A stretch of 60,000 nt of DNA, from NCBI RefSeq assembly GCF_037975245.1, contig NC_092573.1, positions 11,690,001-11,750,000 on the forward strand, given 5' to 3'. The DNA is from Apostichopus japonicus (taxonomy: Eukaryota; Echinodermata; Holothuroidea; Aspidochirotida; Stichopodidae). The translations under genes were made by a program, and so were the position numbers. Below the pieces are notes generated by a model that was not told where the DNA came from, ran no database searches, and saw only the letters and a list, made by a program, of their open reading frames with translations. Of the stretch, positions 9,141 to 20,774 are shown piece by piece; the stretch's first letter is position 1; the number at the start of each line of letters is the position of its first letter.

Positions 9141-10875
9141 TTTTCATTTGAAATTTTGAAATGGTTCTGAAATGTAACAAAGTAAAATGTAACAAAATGT
9201 AACAAAATAAAGTATTCAAAGCTTTTTTAATATTTTCAGTTGTTTTGTAAATATGGATTAAGATTCTACCATTATAGCTTATGTCAGTACTAAAGTACAC
9301 CTATGCAATGCCTTGCAGCTTAAAGTTATAGTTAATGGTTTTCAACAATAATACAAATAGTTTTCCTTCAACGATTTATGCAAAAAGAAGTGCTTCATTG
9401 TTTGTATGGATCCTTTAATACAAATGTATTCGGCTGTTTCTCTCTGCAGGTATCGAGTTGAGATTTTGTTACATTTTTGCACTTTTCTTCTACTTTTTTC
9501 CATGTGCTTTCAAGGTTATTTGTCAAATGCAGAAAGTATTTCAAATGTAAAATAATACCGATTGATTGATTGATAGATAGATGGATGAATTCATTGTTTG
9601 AAAATAACTTGAGAGATAATCGTCTGTGCTCCATAATTTTTTATATGCATATTAAGCATTATGAATTCTGTAATTCTTTTGTATTCAAAGGGGACACAAA
9701 TTGCTCAACCATCATCTTTAGCCTATCTGACAGAAATTTTGCAGAAGTACAACTTCTCCTAAGAAAAGTCTATCCTTGTTTAAAAACTATGTCTGAGAGC
9801 TGTCATTTGGTAAATCTGTGATGTCATATTTTATATTTGTACCTTTTGTATTTTCGTTTTTCACTTTCTCAAGGTAGAACGTTGACTGTATCAACACCCG
9901 GCCGAACCCCTGTCATCTTTCGTCATGTCAAGGGCTTAAAGATTTTATACTTAGTAAATTCGCAAAACCCCCTCATCTTCATTACTGAAAAGAAACATTG
10001 TCATAACTAAAGAAAAAATAACAAAAAGAATGGAAGTCGGCTTGCTGAATGTCACATTTAGGCTTGATCAAGCCTTGAAAAACCCCTTATATGGTTATGA
10101 CCAATCCCTTAGTCGTACTTATGCAGCAAGTTGAAGTGTGGGGAATGGAAGTTGGGAAAGGAGGGATAATTCATGTATTTCCTTACTCTCATAGATGTTA
10201 TTGTGAGAACATATCTTTCTATGCAGACATCAAAGTCCTCCTTCAGGCTATATCTTTATTATATTATGCATGCGAGTTATTCCTTTCAAAATTTAGATGT
10301 TTTACACTTCTTCTTGGAAGGTGAATTCACTCTTATCATGTTTTTTTGTTTGTGAACATAGGGTTCTAGCGTTTACATTAAGTTAAACAGAAACTAATTA
10401 ATAATCTGTAACATTTGGACATAATTATTTTTTGAGAGAGTAAGGTCGTAGTAATTTACCTTCTCCAGTCATCACACAAATTCGTTCAATGCAACTGACG
10501 TAGTTATACTTTATCCCACCAAGATTTTTAGGTGCTCTCTGATCAACTTGCATTTATTTGTTATGTGAAAATTCTGCTTAAGTCATTTTTATTAACTCCT
10601 AAAAATGGGAAGTCTCCTTTTTTTGATGATCATCCTATTAATGTTTAATTTCGTTATAGTACTATTTGAATGTTCTTTATATAACCAGGTTTGACTTACA
10701 TACATACATCAGAAACTCAAAACTGAAGTGATATATTCTGTAAATGGCCAATTGCATTGCTTTCATATTGTAGCTTGTGAAAAATGCCCTAGTTTTCCAT
10801 GGGATATTCTATAAGTATGCACTATGTATTAAACAGAAATTCTGATGTAGCCGCTGATCAAACAAGTTTCCGGAG
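9141..10875. other. Intergenic stretch without recognised genes
   Basis: AT-rich sequence between the convergent RTK and XPA genes. Short ORFs here show no recognisable family or codon bias. A small attg/gata microsatellite lies at about 9560-9590. Confidence 0.5.
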
Positions 10876-11590
10876 TTTAATTTAGTGTAAGAGCTTATTG
10901 TACAAATGTTAGGGTGTGGAATTTGACATTTGATGGTCACTTGTGATACAAGTTACTAGAAGACTACAAGTTTGTTAATTTACTTCATGTGCAGTGATGG
11001 AACTTTCTGGAAAGTGCAGTCCCCTTAATGACCTGCACTCCTTATTTGTTTTATCATCATTACATTATTTCCAAAACACTGTTGATGGTTGCATGTTTTT
11101 CAACATGCTTTGTATAATACAAATATAATTATTCAAAGAAAACCTAAGAATTGTAATACTGTCTGTTCTATTTGTTTGTGTTTTTGGTTACTTGATCATG
11201 GGCAGCTTTAATGTTGCCAAAGCTCAAACCTATTTCCGGGCCCCCTGAATTTAGTGTACGAGCAACTTATGCAAATTTTAGGATGTGAAAATTTTTACAT
11301 TCGATGGTCATTGTGATAGTTTTATACGGTGGCTTAATAGGGACTTAGGAAAAAAAAAGTGTCTCCAAATCTCAAAACTTTGACTTTCTTTCTCAAACTT
11401 TTGACTTTTTATCTCAAATTTTGACTTTTTATCTCAAACTTGACTTTTTATCTCAAAATTTTGACTCTTTTATCTCAAACTTTTTTTGCTTCCCTATGTC
11501 CCTATTAAGCCACCATAGTTCTACTAGAAGACTACAAGTTTGTTAATTTACTTCAATCTGCAGTGACGGAACTTTCTGGAAAGTGGCCCA
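10876..11590. repeat. Duplicated segment of about 150 bp
   Basis: The sequence from about 10876-11020 recurs at about 11251-11590. Shared pieces are ttagtgtaagagc/ttagtgtacgagc, atggtca, the run ctactagaagactacaag, and ggaactttctggaaagtg. The second unit is split by the MITE at 11329-11519, so the first unit approximates the empty site. Confidence 0.75.
11329..11519. mobile_element. MITE with about 23-bp terminal inverted repeats
   Basis: The left end ggtggcttaatagggac is matched by gtccctattaagccacc at the right. TA at both edges suggests a TA target duplication (Tc1/mariner-like). The interior is a tandem array of about 21-bp units of the type tttgactttttatctcaaa. It codes for nothing. Confidence 0.75.
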
Positions 11591-12555
11591 AGATAACTCA
11601 AAACCCCTTCATCATCAAGATGGAATCTTTGATTGTATCTGATCACTGTATCCAAGTCCTTTCTCGTTTGGCACAGACTATAACAATCACATCCAAATGG
11701 TGTCTGTAAGTGTTTATTAAAGATAGAGAGTGGGGTCGGTCAGGGGGGAGATTGGGCAAGCATAATCCTCTTAAATTTCAAATATTACACTTTAGTGGAT
11801 CAAATAAACAAGGGCAATCCAAAAGCACTTTTGTACAAGATCTTGTTTCTTTGTATTCCACTTTAAAACCTTTTCCATATCCAATGACCTGTTGACTATC
11901 TTTTAAGACGACACGAATACAGAAGAAATTAGAATGTAATGCACTCTGTGCTTAAATTGTATGAAAATATGATATATTTTTATGAACATTGTCAAATTAT
12001 CATACCTCCCTCTACAAAGAATACATTTCATTTTAATAGTGGTATCTGTTTATCATGGCAGCAATGGCAAAAAATTACGTTCTTGATCATGGAGTTTATC
12101 CAAATTTATCAGGATGATTAGCCTCTAAATTTTGTCAAATGAAGTTAAGAGTTATGTTACATATCTAGTATTAATATGGATATCTCCCTGAGTAAAATGA
12201 AAATGATTGTCTGTACCAACCAGGAGTACACAGGTCTGTGGTTTCCAAATACGTTACTGATTTTTGTCTCAACATGCACCATTTCCTTGTCAGAGAACTG
12301 GAATGTGAAAATGCAAGTTCTTGAACCACCATGACCTGTAGGCCAAGCAGAATTAACAAACTCCCAAATATACATATTCATATCTATGATTTTCAGTAAT
12401 AGAAAATTGTCTGATGCATCTTATTGCTAGTTTGGAATGACATTCATTTATCTTAAATATGTCCAATCAAGATGCTTGAATATCTCATGCTTGTCTTCTT
12501 TTGAAATTTTATCTTCTGCAAATTATCGCACTGAAGACTTACCTGCAGCTAGAGA
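11591..12555. other. Intergenic stretch, nothing recognised
   Basis: AT-rich, with no conserved coding segment, RNA gene or clear repeat seen on either strand. It may include the distal XPA 3' UTR. Confidence 0.4.
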
Positions 12556-12910
12556 AGTGAGATTTTAGCTATCTGTTACGTTGAGGTGCACCACATTACA
12601 AATCAATGATATATGCATGAGCAATGGAGGGGTTAACCCTGGCTACCAATGATTGACCATTTATGTAAGACCTGGAATGCAAACTGACATTTTAGCAACC
12701 GGTCAGGGAAAAGTGCATGGCATGACAAATTAATGACATATAAGCATGAGCCAAGGTGGGTCAGTCCTGTCTACCACTGATAAACATCTGAAACCGAGAT
12801 TTCAGCTACCTGGTGTGGAAAAGTGCATAACACAGCAAATCAACGACACTTGCATGCGCCAAGGAGGGTTGACCCTAGCTTCTATTGACTTAGCTTCTAT
12901 TCATTACTTA
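12556..12910. repeat. Three diverged tandem units of about 130 bp
   Basis: Each unit has ttttagctanct or tttcagctacctg, then a gtgcanna block, then caaatnaangaca, gcatgngcnaagg and gggttnaccct. The units begin near 12566, 12690 and 12798. They lie just downstream of the XPA stop codon, perhaps in its 3' UTR. Confidence 0.65.
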
Positions 12911-13061
12911 GACCTGAGTGATAGTAACTTCTCTTCAATAAGGCAACAACAAGTCTGTTTGTGAAATTAAGACTGAACTTAATAGTTATGAAGTAATGCA
13001 TAAAACTGAAGATGAATTTTCCTTCTTGTCACATTCATTCTCAAACACTGTAGTATAACCC

Positions 13062-16000
13062 TCACATCTTCTCATACTGCAGTTCATGGTCGCACGTTGT
13101 ACATCTCTTGCTGTACATATCGCTATCTTCATCATACGTTTCTTCTCCGTATTCGTGCTTGTGGGAACTCAGATCTTTGGTCCACAGACTTGTACGAACA
13201 GCTTTTCTTAGCTCTGCCAAGGAAAGAAGGAACCAGTAACTTGCATCGTCGTTGCTACTCAAAGTTTTTAATATTCCCTGATCACCAAGCAAGGCCTGTA
13301 ATGAATATCTTGTGAATGACATACTTTGTAAGATTTACAAGGTGCGACTCCATTCAAAGCTCACCATTTACACTTGTTCTCAATGGTGAAGAGATTGACC
13401 ATGGAACAATGAATAACCTTGGGAGCTTTATTCAATAGCCAATGTCCCCCCTCCAGCAACCCCCCCCCTCCCCCGCAAGAAAAAATAGAAAGTCTTAAAA
13501 TTGGAACACTGCTTTATACATCTGAATGTCCCAATTTCAGATCATCAGGACTGTCTCCAAATGAGTCAATAGCATTACCATCAACTTTTTTTTTTTTTTC
13601 TTGTTACATACTCACTTTAGATGTCCTATTTATAAATATATATATTTTATACTGGAAATAAATAAATGAAAAATTGAAAAATATGAAATGAAACAGATTT
13701 TCAGATCTGATTCTTGTTTAACCTTATAACTAAATAATTAGGGCAAACTGACCCGCGAAATTATAGACAATGGTAAAGAGCAAAAGAATTGTTCTTGCTC
13801 TTTTGCTCTGTTGTTTAACCTGTAATTTTCTAATTGTACCACAGAATCGAACAAACATAATTCTACAGGGCACGTGTTCCAAGTTCATGTGGTTTAGTTC
13901 AAAACAACTCAATTTCTTATCAAACAACCAAAATGATCGCAAAGTAAAAAATGTGCAGTCTGGCCTTTAACTAACATTATTAACCATTTCAGATAACCTT
14001 TACCAGGGACATACGGTAACATGGTACCTTGCTCTACCAAATGGGTCATCAATCCGATCTCCATGAACCATTTCGTTGCTTCAGATCATCGTCTGAAATC
14101 ACAGTCTTTTAATATCCAGAGAACTCTGCCGAATAGGAACACTCACCATATCACTGAATACACCCCAGCAAGGCAGCTGGGACCAAGGAATTGTTACTTT
14201 CTTAAATACAAATCACTTCATTTTGTATTCATGTACCCTAAATATTATAAAACTGACAAACCTTTCACACTCTTATCTAGCTTCTTCATCTTGGCTTTCT
14301 CTCTGTTTTCTGTACGCCTCTCTTTTGCCGCATCTATTTCTTCTTGAGATTCCCAAACTTCTAGCGCCCTCTTTTCAATCTGAAGTATGAAAGATGACAA
14401 TGTTAGAAAACTTCAAAACAACGATTTTCAAAACTAACTGGCAGGGCATGTTTTTTGAAAAACTAAAATCTCAGTGATGTTGCAGTTCAACTGATCTTTG
14501 CTTAGTCACTTTAACCAATTTGATGGCTCACACACCATGAAAGAATACCATCATAGGGTTTCCATTTATAACAGTTTTACAGATATTAAAACCCACTCTG
14601 AGATACGGAAGTGATTAAATCTGTAAATTGATAGGCTTGACGTTTAATCAACCTCCAGCGCCAGTATCCATATTATGTACCCTCTACCCAGTGCTAGTGG
14701 GCAACTAATTCCGTGACACAGCACTACCGACATTAATGGTTTGACATACTCACTTGAAGTCTTAGGTATAGTTTCATATCCCCCCAGCGTGGATTGTGTG
14801 GGTTCTTCCGGACGAGAAATTTGAGTATAGGTTCTCTTCTATCCAAATCTGCATCTTTCAACAGGTATTCATGTTTAGCTTCTGTTTTTGTTATGAGCGT
14901 GTGCTTCTCTTCACTTTCCCTGCATAGTTAAAAGGAGAAAAAAAAAGATTTCCATTCAACTCCGGAAGGAAATATTCTGATGGTTTCTATACAGAAATGC
15001 CAAATGAAGGGAATGCAAGCCATCTATTCGACAGGTAAACGTATTCGTAGAACTTTATTTCTGTTCAGTAAACTCACTGACATCAATATCCATGTTAATA
15101 CTCTTGCACAATGCTTGCTCGTGAGGCAAAAACCAGGGTACCAACAGAGGAAGAAGAAACTTCATTTCATGTTTGTTATTTCTGTTAACACCCATTATAG
15201 GATAGCAAAGAGATGGGATACATTGAATTCTCTTCCTTGCCATGCATTCCATTGTCAGTTGCATTATACCAATTGAAAGAAGAAAACCCATATTTGAAGA
15301 TTATTCATGTGCACTATAATATAATACAGAAATACAATATTTAGCCAATCTGTTTCGACAATCTCACTCATAATGATGTCAAAGGGATAAAAAAGGTACA
15401 TTCCTTTAAACAGATGATCAAATATAAACTTCTTTTAGAAAAAGAAAATATAAACTTCTTTTAGAAAAAGAAACTGATCAGATATGGACTGGATATCCAG
15501 GCCCCAAAATTCCCTAGGCCTAGAAACTATGGCCACTTGCTAATAGGTGCCAATGCTTATAATGTCTACTGGATAAAATATAGTTCTCACTGGCATTTTC
15601 CTGAATTACAGCACACATCTGTTACAGTACAGGCTTCTGAGAGTGGCCCAATAATTTTTGCGGATTATAAGTAGTAATGCAGGGCTCATGTTAGGTACGG
15701 AGCTCATGCCAATTCTTTGACTGATGCTTGTTAACTGACTTACCATGTGTTAAAATTCTTAATGCCTTTTGGCAGGAAATTGCCAGTATAATTTTCTACT
15801 GGCAAATGGCAAAAACACTGGCAGTTGGCCGGTGAATAGCCAGAATGTTGCAGCCTGGGATACGATGTCATTAGTTATAACATTTAAGCACACTGTAGCA
15901 GCCTTTTACCTGCAATCATCACAGACTGAGTGGTCAAACTGCTTGTAAAGAGATGAATCTTGGAAGTCATTTCCACACTCCAGACATCGCAAGAGGCCAG

Positions 16001-17043
16001 CGCCCAGAAGTGGACCAGGCTCCTGGACAATGTTTAGTTCTTCTTCCTCTACAACTTCATCTTCTTGAATCAAGAAGCCAGCATTGGTGTCGAGAAGTCC
16101 ACCAGGGAGACGGATGGCACCCTCAGGTATTTTCTCTTCCCTGAAATGTCAAGATGAAAAAAGAGGTGTGTTGCTCTACGTGCAAATGTTGTTATGTTCA
16201 GTTGCAATATGTGTCACGTTAAAAAGCTTTCAGTGAATATGAACAACTTGACCCAGTATATGGTATGATATACTTAAGGGCAATGTCCATGACTCTAATT
16301 GCTATGGGTTTGCAAACTACTGTTATTGAACATTTCAGAGGCTGTCAACATTTCAAAACAACATATACCACAATGTCTTATGAGCAACATTGTGCACTGC
16401 ATGAAATATAAATATAATTGTCCACCTTGACCCACCATGTGAAAGAGTAACATTGCTTTAAATGTAAAAACAACATCAGATTTCCCCAAAAAATAACAAG
16501 ATTTCTTTGGTGAAGTTTCAGCACCAAAGGTAACAAACTAATATATAGCTACTGATTGCATGATATGCACATGTCACATTCTACCACTTGACCAGGAATC
16601 AATTATGATACAAATTTTATGTTATCGATCATGAGGTACGTGCTTACTTAATTCCTTTGAGAAAGTAAGAGGCAGGATCGAAGATCATGCTAGCAACTTA
16701 CTCTTATGATATGGTAGTGTGATATACTGTACATCTGTTACTTCTTTCATGTGTAGAACCCCGAACTAAACCATTGTCTGAGTTAGACTTGACTACTTAA
16801 ATTGTGCATCCAGGGAATGTCCAGGAAAGGTTACAACTAATTGGTATGGATTTACAAATTTGACAATTGTTCTTACTTTTTCTCAGGCTTTTTCTTTGTG
16901 TATGGTTGATAAGCATGCTTGGACTGTCTTAGCATCAAAGCTCTCTGTCTGTTCCTCTCTATTCTGGCTCTCTGCCTGTCTGAGAGTGGTGAGGCTTCAC
17001 TTGACGAATTGGTGCCTCCATCTATACTGTTGGCTTCACTCAT
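13062..17043 (-). CDS. XPA: XPA, nucleotide excision repair scaffold (complete)
   Basis: Exons in transcript order are 17043-16877, 16140-15910, 14919-14754, 14379-14262 and 13213-13062. Phases agree at all four junctions and the sum is 834 nt, 277 aa plus stop (human 273 aa). The start MSEANS was chosen by homology; an in-frame ATG at 17094 would add 17 residues. In order: N-terminal [15 protein letters not shown] (basic helix, nuclear localisation); DTNAGF at the ERCC1-binding position; an acidic run; a C4 zinc finger (CLECGNDF ... VCDDC); the DNA- and RPA-binding core with [19 protein letters not shown] and [11 protein letters not shown]; and a C-terminal TFIIH-binding [16 protein letters not shown] verifies bulky lesions and positions ERCC1-XPF and RPA. 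Confidence 0.96.
15420..15473. repeat. Tandem duplication of 26 bp in XPA intron
   Basis: Two perfect adjacent copies of a 26-bp unit beginning aaatataaacttc, in the intron between the second and third XPA coding exons. Confidence 0.85.
15682..15862 (+). mobile_element. hAT-like MITE in XPA intron
   Basis: It begins cagggctcatgttagg and ends in a ctactggcaaatggcaaa block and gcagcctg. A related copy lies inverted at 24522-24706 in a CNTLN intron, and a partial relative at about 32010-32150. The CAGGGCT-type ends suggest the hAT superfamily. Clear 8-bp target duplications were not found. Confidence 0.55.
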
Positions 17044-17365
17044 CTTTAAAAACAATAAAGAACATTTTCTTGCAATCACGTTTATTTGCTTCATTCCATA
17101 TTTATTCAGCTTTCTGATGTTTTGTCAAGATGGTAACAAGTGCACAAAATGGCAAATCTATATGATGTTTTTCAAAAGGCCTATACATAAGTCATCAATG
17201 TGCATGTTCCTTCTAACCTTCCATATTGAATACATGTGTTTTTATAATCAGTGAAGAAGACATCTTTGTTTACCTGGATGTTTACCTGGATGGCCATCCT
17301 CTCATCTTCAATCGGTCAAATCCGCCACGGATTGAGAGAATGGCAAAAGGGATAGAAGGTCAACG

Positions 17366-17859
17366 ACAGTTTCACATCTACATTTTGCATTGTGTGTATC
17401 TGCTACAATCTGGTAATTGCATACTGAAGCATAGTAGAGCTGTCTACAGTATACAGTGGTACTGTATACCGTACACACAGTAACTGAGAGTGTTTCTCAA
17501 CATCATGTATTGTGTTATATAATTGTACTGATATGCAGTGAACTGTCATGTTTGAACTTAGACAAATTTTAACCCAAGCTGTAACCACAATTTCAATCTA
17601 CAAAGCCTCAACAGTAGCAGCTACAGTATAATGGCTATAACCTGAATGACTGAAGCATCAATTTTGTATTACTCCAAGAAATATTTCAACCATAATATGC
17701 TGGCTACAGTACATTTAACTGTATGTTTGATATTAGAAAAGTTGAAGTGTTTTGCATCAAGATCTTTACACCATAAAACTCATTCTAGAGGAATCTGACG
17801 AAAACCACCAATAAATCCATGAACTTATGAAGGCTAGCATTACCTAGGCCTATCCCACT
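17366..17859 (+). repeat. Left arm of a long imperfect inverted repeat
   Basis: Matches the reverse complement of 18967-19483 with scattered mismatches and small indels. Anchor blocks include cacatctacatt, atctggtaattgcatactga, tttctcaacatcatgta and gctagcattacctaggcct. The arm starts about 320 bp upstream of the XPA start codon. Confidence 0.85.
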
Positions 17860-18966
17860 CTTTGCTAACATATTACAATTTTCAAGTTCAACCTGATATT
17901 GTAACTCCTGAATTTATTTTAGCATATGTTACAGACTACAACTGGTACTAAGTACTGCAGTGATTTCTTTTCTGATTTTGTCACTTGAACTAAATTAGTC
18001 AACTTAGCTGAAGCCTACAGTATAAGTTTCAATTAAACATATCAAATGCTTTGACAGTAAATAGTACTGTGCCAAGTCACGTTAAAACCTGAAATAACAG
18101 ACGAACAACCCAACCCATATATGACATAAAGTATGACCTACTGTAGGCTATGCCTAAGACGAGTGATAATCTTGAGTTCGACACTATTTATTAACGTAAC
18201 ATTAGGCCTAGGTTTAAGTTGGTAAGTTAGTAACTTATTAAGGCTATAGGCCCTAGTTGACTGAAGGAAATGTTTGCACTCTTAACTTTAGAACACAAGT
18301 TTTACCTCATCCCTGCGTGTCTTACAGATAAACTTAGAAAGCAATGTATTGCACGAGGGTACTGTATGTTGTCCTTCTAATGTAAGTAGTTTTTCACTAC
18401 ACCGATTTCTGTGATGTTACATAATAGTAAGCCGCATTGGTAAACATTACTGTACATGGGTTAGCAGCTAGCCTACAGCAAGTGACCTTTGTGCTCGTAT
18501 TGTAAACAGGCGCTGGATTCAAGTTGAGGTATGATGAGAGGATTCAGCCGACACTTACAAGTTACAGTATAGAGTTGTCACCACAATTCTGTATTTTATT
18601 TTTATGAAAAATTTTGGCTAATGAGGAGAAGTTAGTCCCGTCGCTCATTTTCATCCGTCTAGCCTAACTTAGGTTAGTACTGCAGCCTAACATTACTTGT
18701 AATCATTCTTAACCTACCTCTAACTTAGTTAGACTAAGTCTAGCCTAGAAATTCTAAGGTCTAGGCTAGCATTAAGTTACATACTATCGAAGTTTGAACG
18801 TTAGTCCTACGCTCATTTCTGTGGCACTGTTAGTGTTACTGTAATTTTTGTAAAGGACTTCAGAGGAAAGCCTATTTGGTAATTGCTGGTTACAAAGAAC
18901 AGAAATGTTATTGCAAAAGGACAACAATAATCACAATCTCTCTGAAATTCCCATATGTCCTTCAAT
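17860..18966. other. Loop of the inverted repeat; possible XPA promoter or leader
   Basis: About 1.1 kb with many taggcctag-type palindromes and no coding exon seen. On the minus strand, gatgag|gtaaaa at 18306 is a good donor, and an acceptor-like tttttaaag lies just before the XPA ATG, so a non-coding first XPA exon could lie here. That is inference only. Confidence 0.3.
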
Positions 18967-19483
18967 GAAAGTTAGGCCTAGGTAATGCTAGCCTTCATAA
19001 GTTCATGGATTTATTGGTGGCTTTCGTCAGATTCCTCTAGAATGAGTTTTATGGTGTAAAGATCTTGATGCAAAACACTTCAACTTTTCTAATATCAAAC
19101 ATACAGTTAAATGTACTGTAGCCAGCATATATTATGGTTGAAATATTTCTTGGAGTAATACAAAATTGATGCTTCAGTCATTCAGGTTATAGCCAATAGT
19201 ATACAGTAGCTGCTACTGTTGAGGCTTTGTATATTGAAATTGTGGTTGCAACTTGGGTTCAAATAAGTTTCAGACATGGCAGTTCACTGTCTATCAGTAC
19301 AATTGTATAAATTATATAGTATAACACAGTACATGATGTTGAGAAACATTCTAAGTTACTGTATCATGTGTATGTACAGTATACCACTACATACCGTAGA
19401 GTAGACTCTACTCAAATGCTTCAGTATGCAATTACCAGATTGTAGCAGATTCACACACAATACTAATGTAGATGTGAACTGAA
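18967..19483 (-). repeat. Right arm of a long imperfect inverted repeat
   Basis: Partner of 17366-17859. Ends near cacatctacatt (minus strand) shared with the left arm. Neither arm has a visible ORF for a transposase. Confidence 0.85.
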
Positions 19484-19829
19484 CTCTGTATATATTATGT
19501 TTGTAAATTTAAATTTAATAAAATGTAGTTGATTGTACCAGGTTCACTTAAATATGTACCATTAGTTACATAGGCGTAGGAGCCTCATTTGATTTGGGGG
19601 GGCTGTAACGACTTGCCCGAAAAATATAACCAACATTTCCACATGTAAATGTGTATCATATAGGCATTCATCGCTTATTACATCACATGCCATTAACATA
19701 AAATCATTTTTTGTGTTATTACCCTTCCATATTGGTTAAAATTATCGGGGAATTCGTTACAACAATAATGATAATATAAGTTTAACTATTGAAAAACACA
19801 TTGCAAATTGTTCTTCTTTCAGTAGGTGC

Positions 19830-20228
19830 CAGTGGCGGAGCTAGGGGTATTGGCCGGGGGGGGGGGGGAGAATGGTCTGTAGGGGCGCTTTCGACACTAT
19901 CTAAGCAGAGCGCCACCACCAGTTGGCTTGGAGTGTACCAAAAAATTTTGAGTACAGATACTGTACTCCCTAGATCGCCGGAAATGACCCTTTCCAGGAC
20001 TAGCTTATTTGCAGATAAACGAAGAATAAATAGGTGTCCTCGCCATTTGTCAGAAAATTGCACCAACAAAATGTGACAAATGTCAATAGGTATTTGAGAG
20101 CGCAACAAAAAAGTCAATAATCGCGAATAAGTAGAAAGTGGTAAAAAGCTGAAAAGGGCGCCAGCAGTCCATTTGAGTCCGTCAGGGGGGCATCCGCCCC
20201 CTCTGACTGTATGGACGCTCCGCCACTG
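19830..20228. mobile_element. Nested hAT-like MITE
   Basis: Ends are cagtggcggagc and gctccgccactg. The flanks gtaggtgc (19822-19829) and gtaagtgc (20229-20236) are an 8-bp target duplication with one mismatch. It interrupts one unit of the outer element's 85-bp array, so it inserted later. The interior (gcgccaccaccagttggc) is related to the element at 55349-55999. Confidence 0.82.
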
Positions 20229-20515
20229 GTAAGTGCCCGAAAAATTCTCAGCATATTGCCCAAATTTTCACCCAAAAAATTGAAAACACACTGCAAATTA
20301 TTATTCTTTCAGAAGGTGCCCGAAAAAAATTCTCAGCATATTGCCCGAATTTTCACCAAAAAATTGAAAAACACATTGCAAATTATTATTCTTTCAGTAG
20401 ATGCCTGAAAAATTCTCAGCATATTGTCAAATTTTCACCCCAAAAAATTGAAAAAAACACTGCAAATTATTATTCTTCCAGTAGGTGCCCGAAAAATTCT
20501 CAGCATATTGCCCGA
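20229..20515. repeat. Tandem array of about 85 bp inside the hAT-like element
   Basis: Roughly three and a half units, each with gtgcccgaaaaattctcagc, a gaattttcaccaaaaaattg-like segment and a ttattattctttcag segment. One further partial unit lies before the nested insertion at about 19790-19829. Confidence 0.8.
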
Positions 20516-20774
20516 ATTTTCACAAAAATAATTGGTTGGGGGGGCTGCGGCCCCCCCAGACCCCCCTCCTCCTACGCCTATGATTAGTTATGCACATAAC
20601 ATCTTTCAAGATATCAGGTGAGTAGGAATATTTGTGGTCAAATGTCAGTGCATAAGCAATAAAGATTATCCGTATGTCCTTCTTTAACAGATGATTGAGC
20701 GAGTTACAACCTCCACAACTGTTCAAAGTAAGCTCTGACTAAATATACCCAGATGTCTGACATCTATGTAAAAG

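Larger units (their letters stand above)
19569..20582. mobile_element. hAT-like non-autonomous element with 8-bp TSD
   Basis: The left end is cataggcgtaggag and the right end ctcctacgcctatg, perfect inverted repeats. The element is flanked on both sides by the 8-bp direct repeat attagtta (19561-19568 and 20583-20590). G-runs lie near both ends. Most of the interior is a tandem array of about 85-bp units (ctcagcatattgccc, attgaaaaacac, ttattattctttcag). No transposase. A second element is nested at 19830-20228. Confidence 0.85.
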
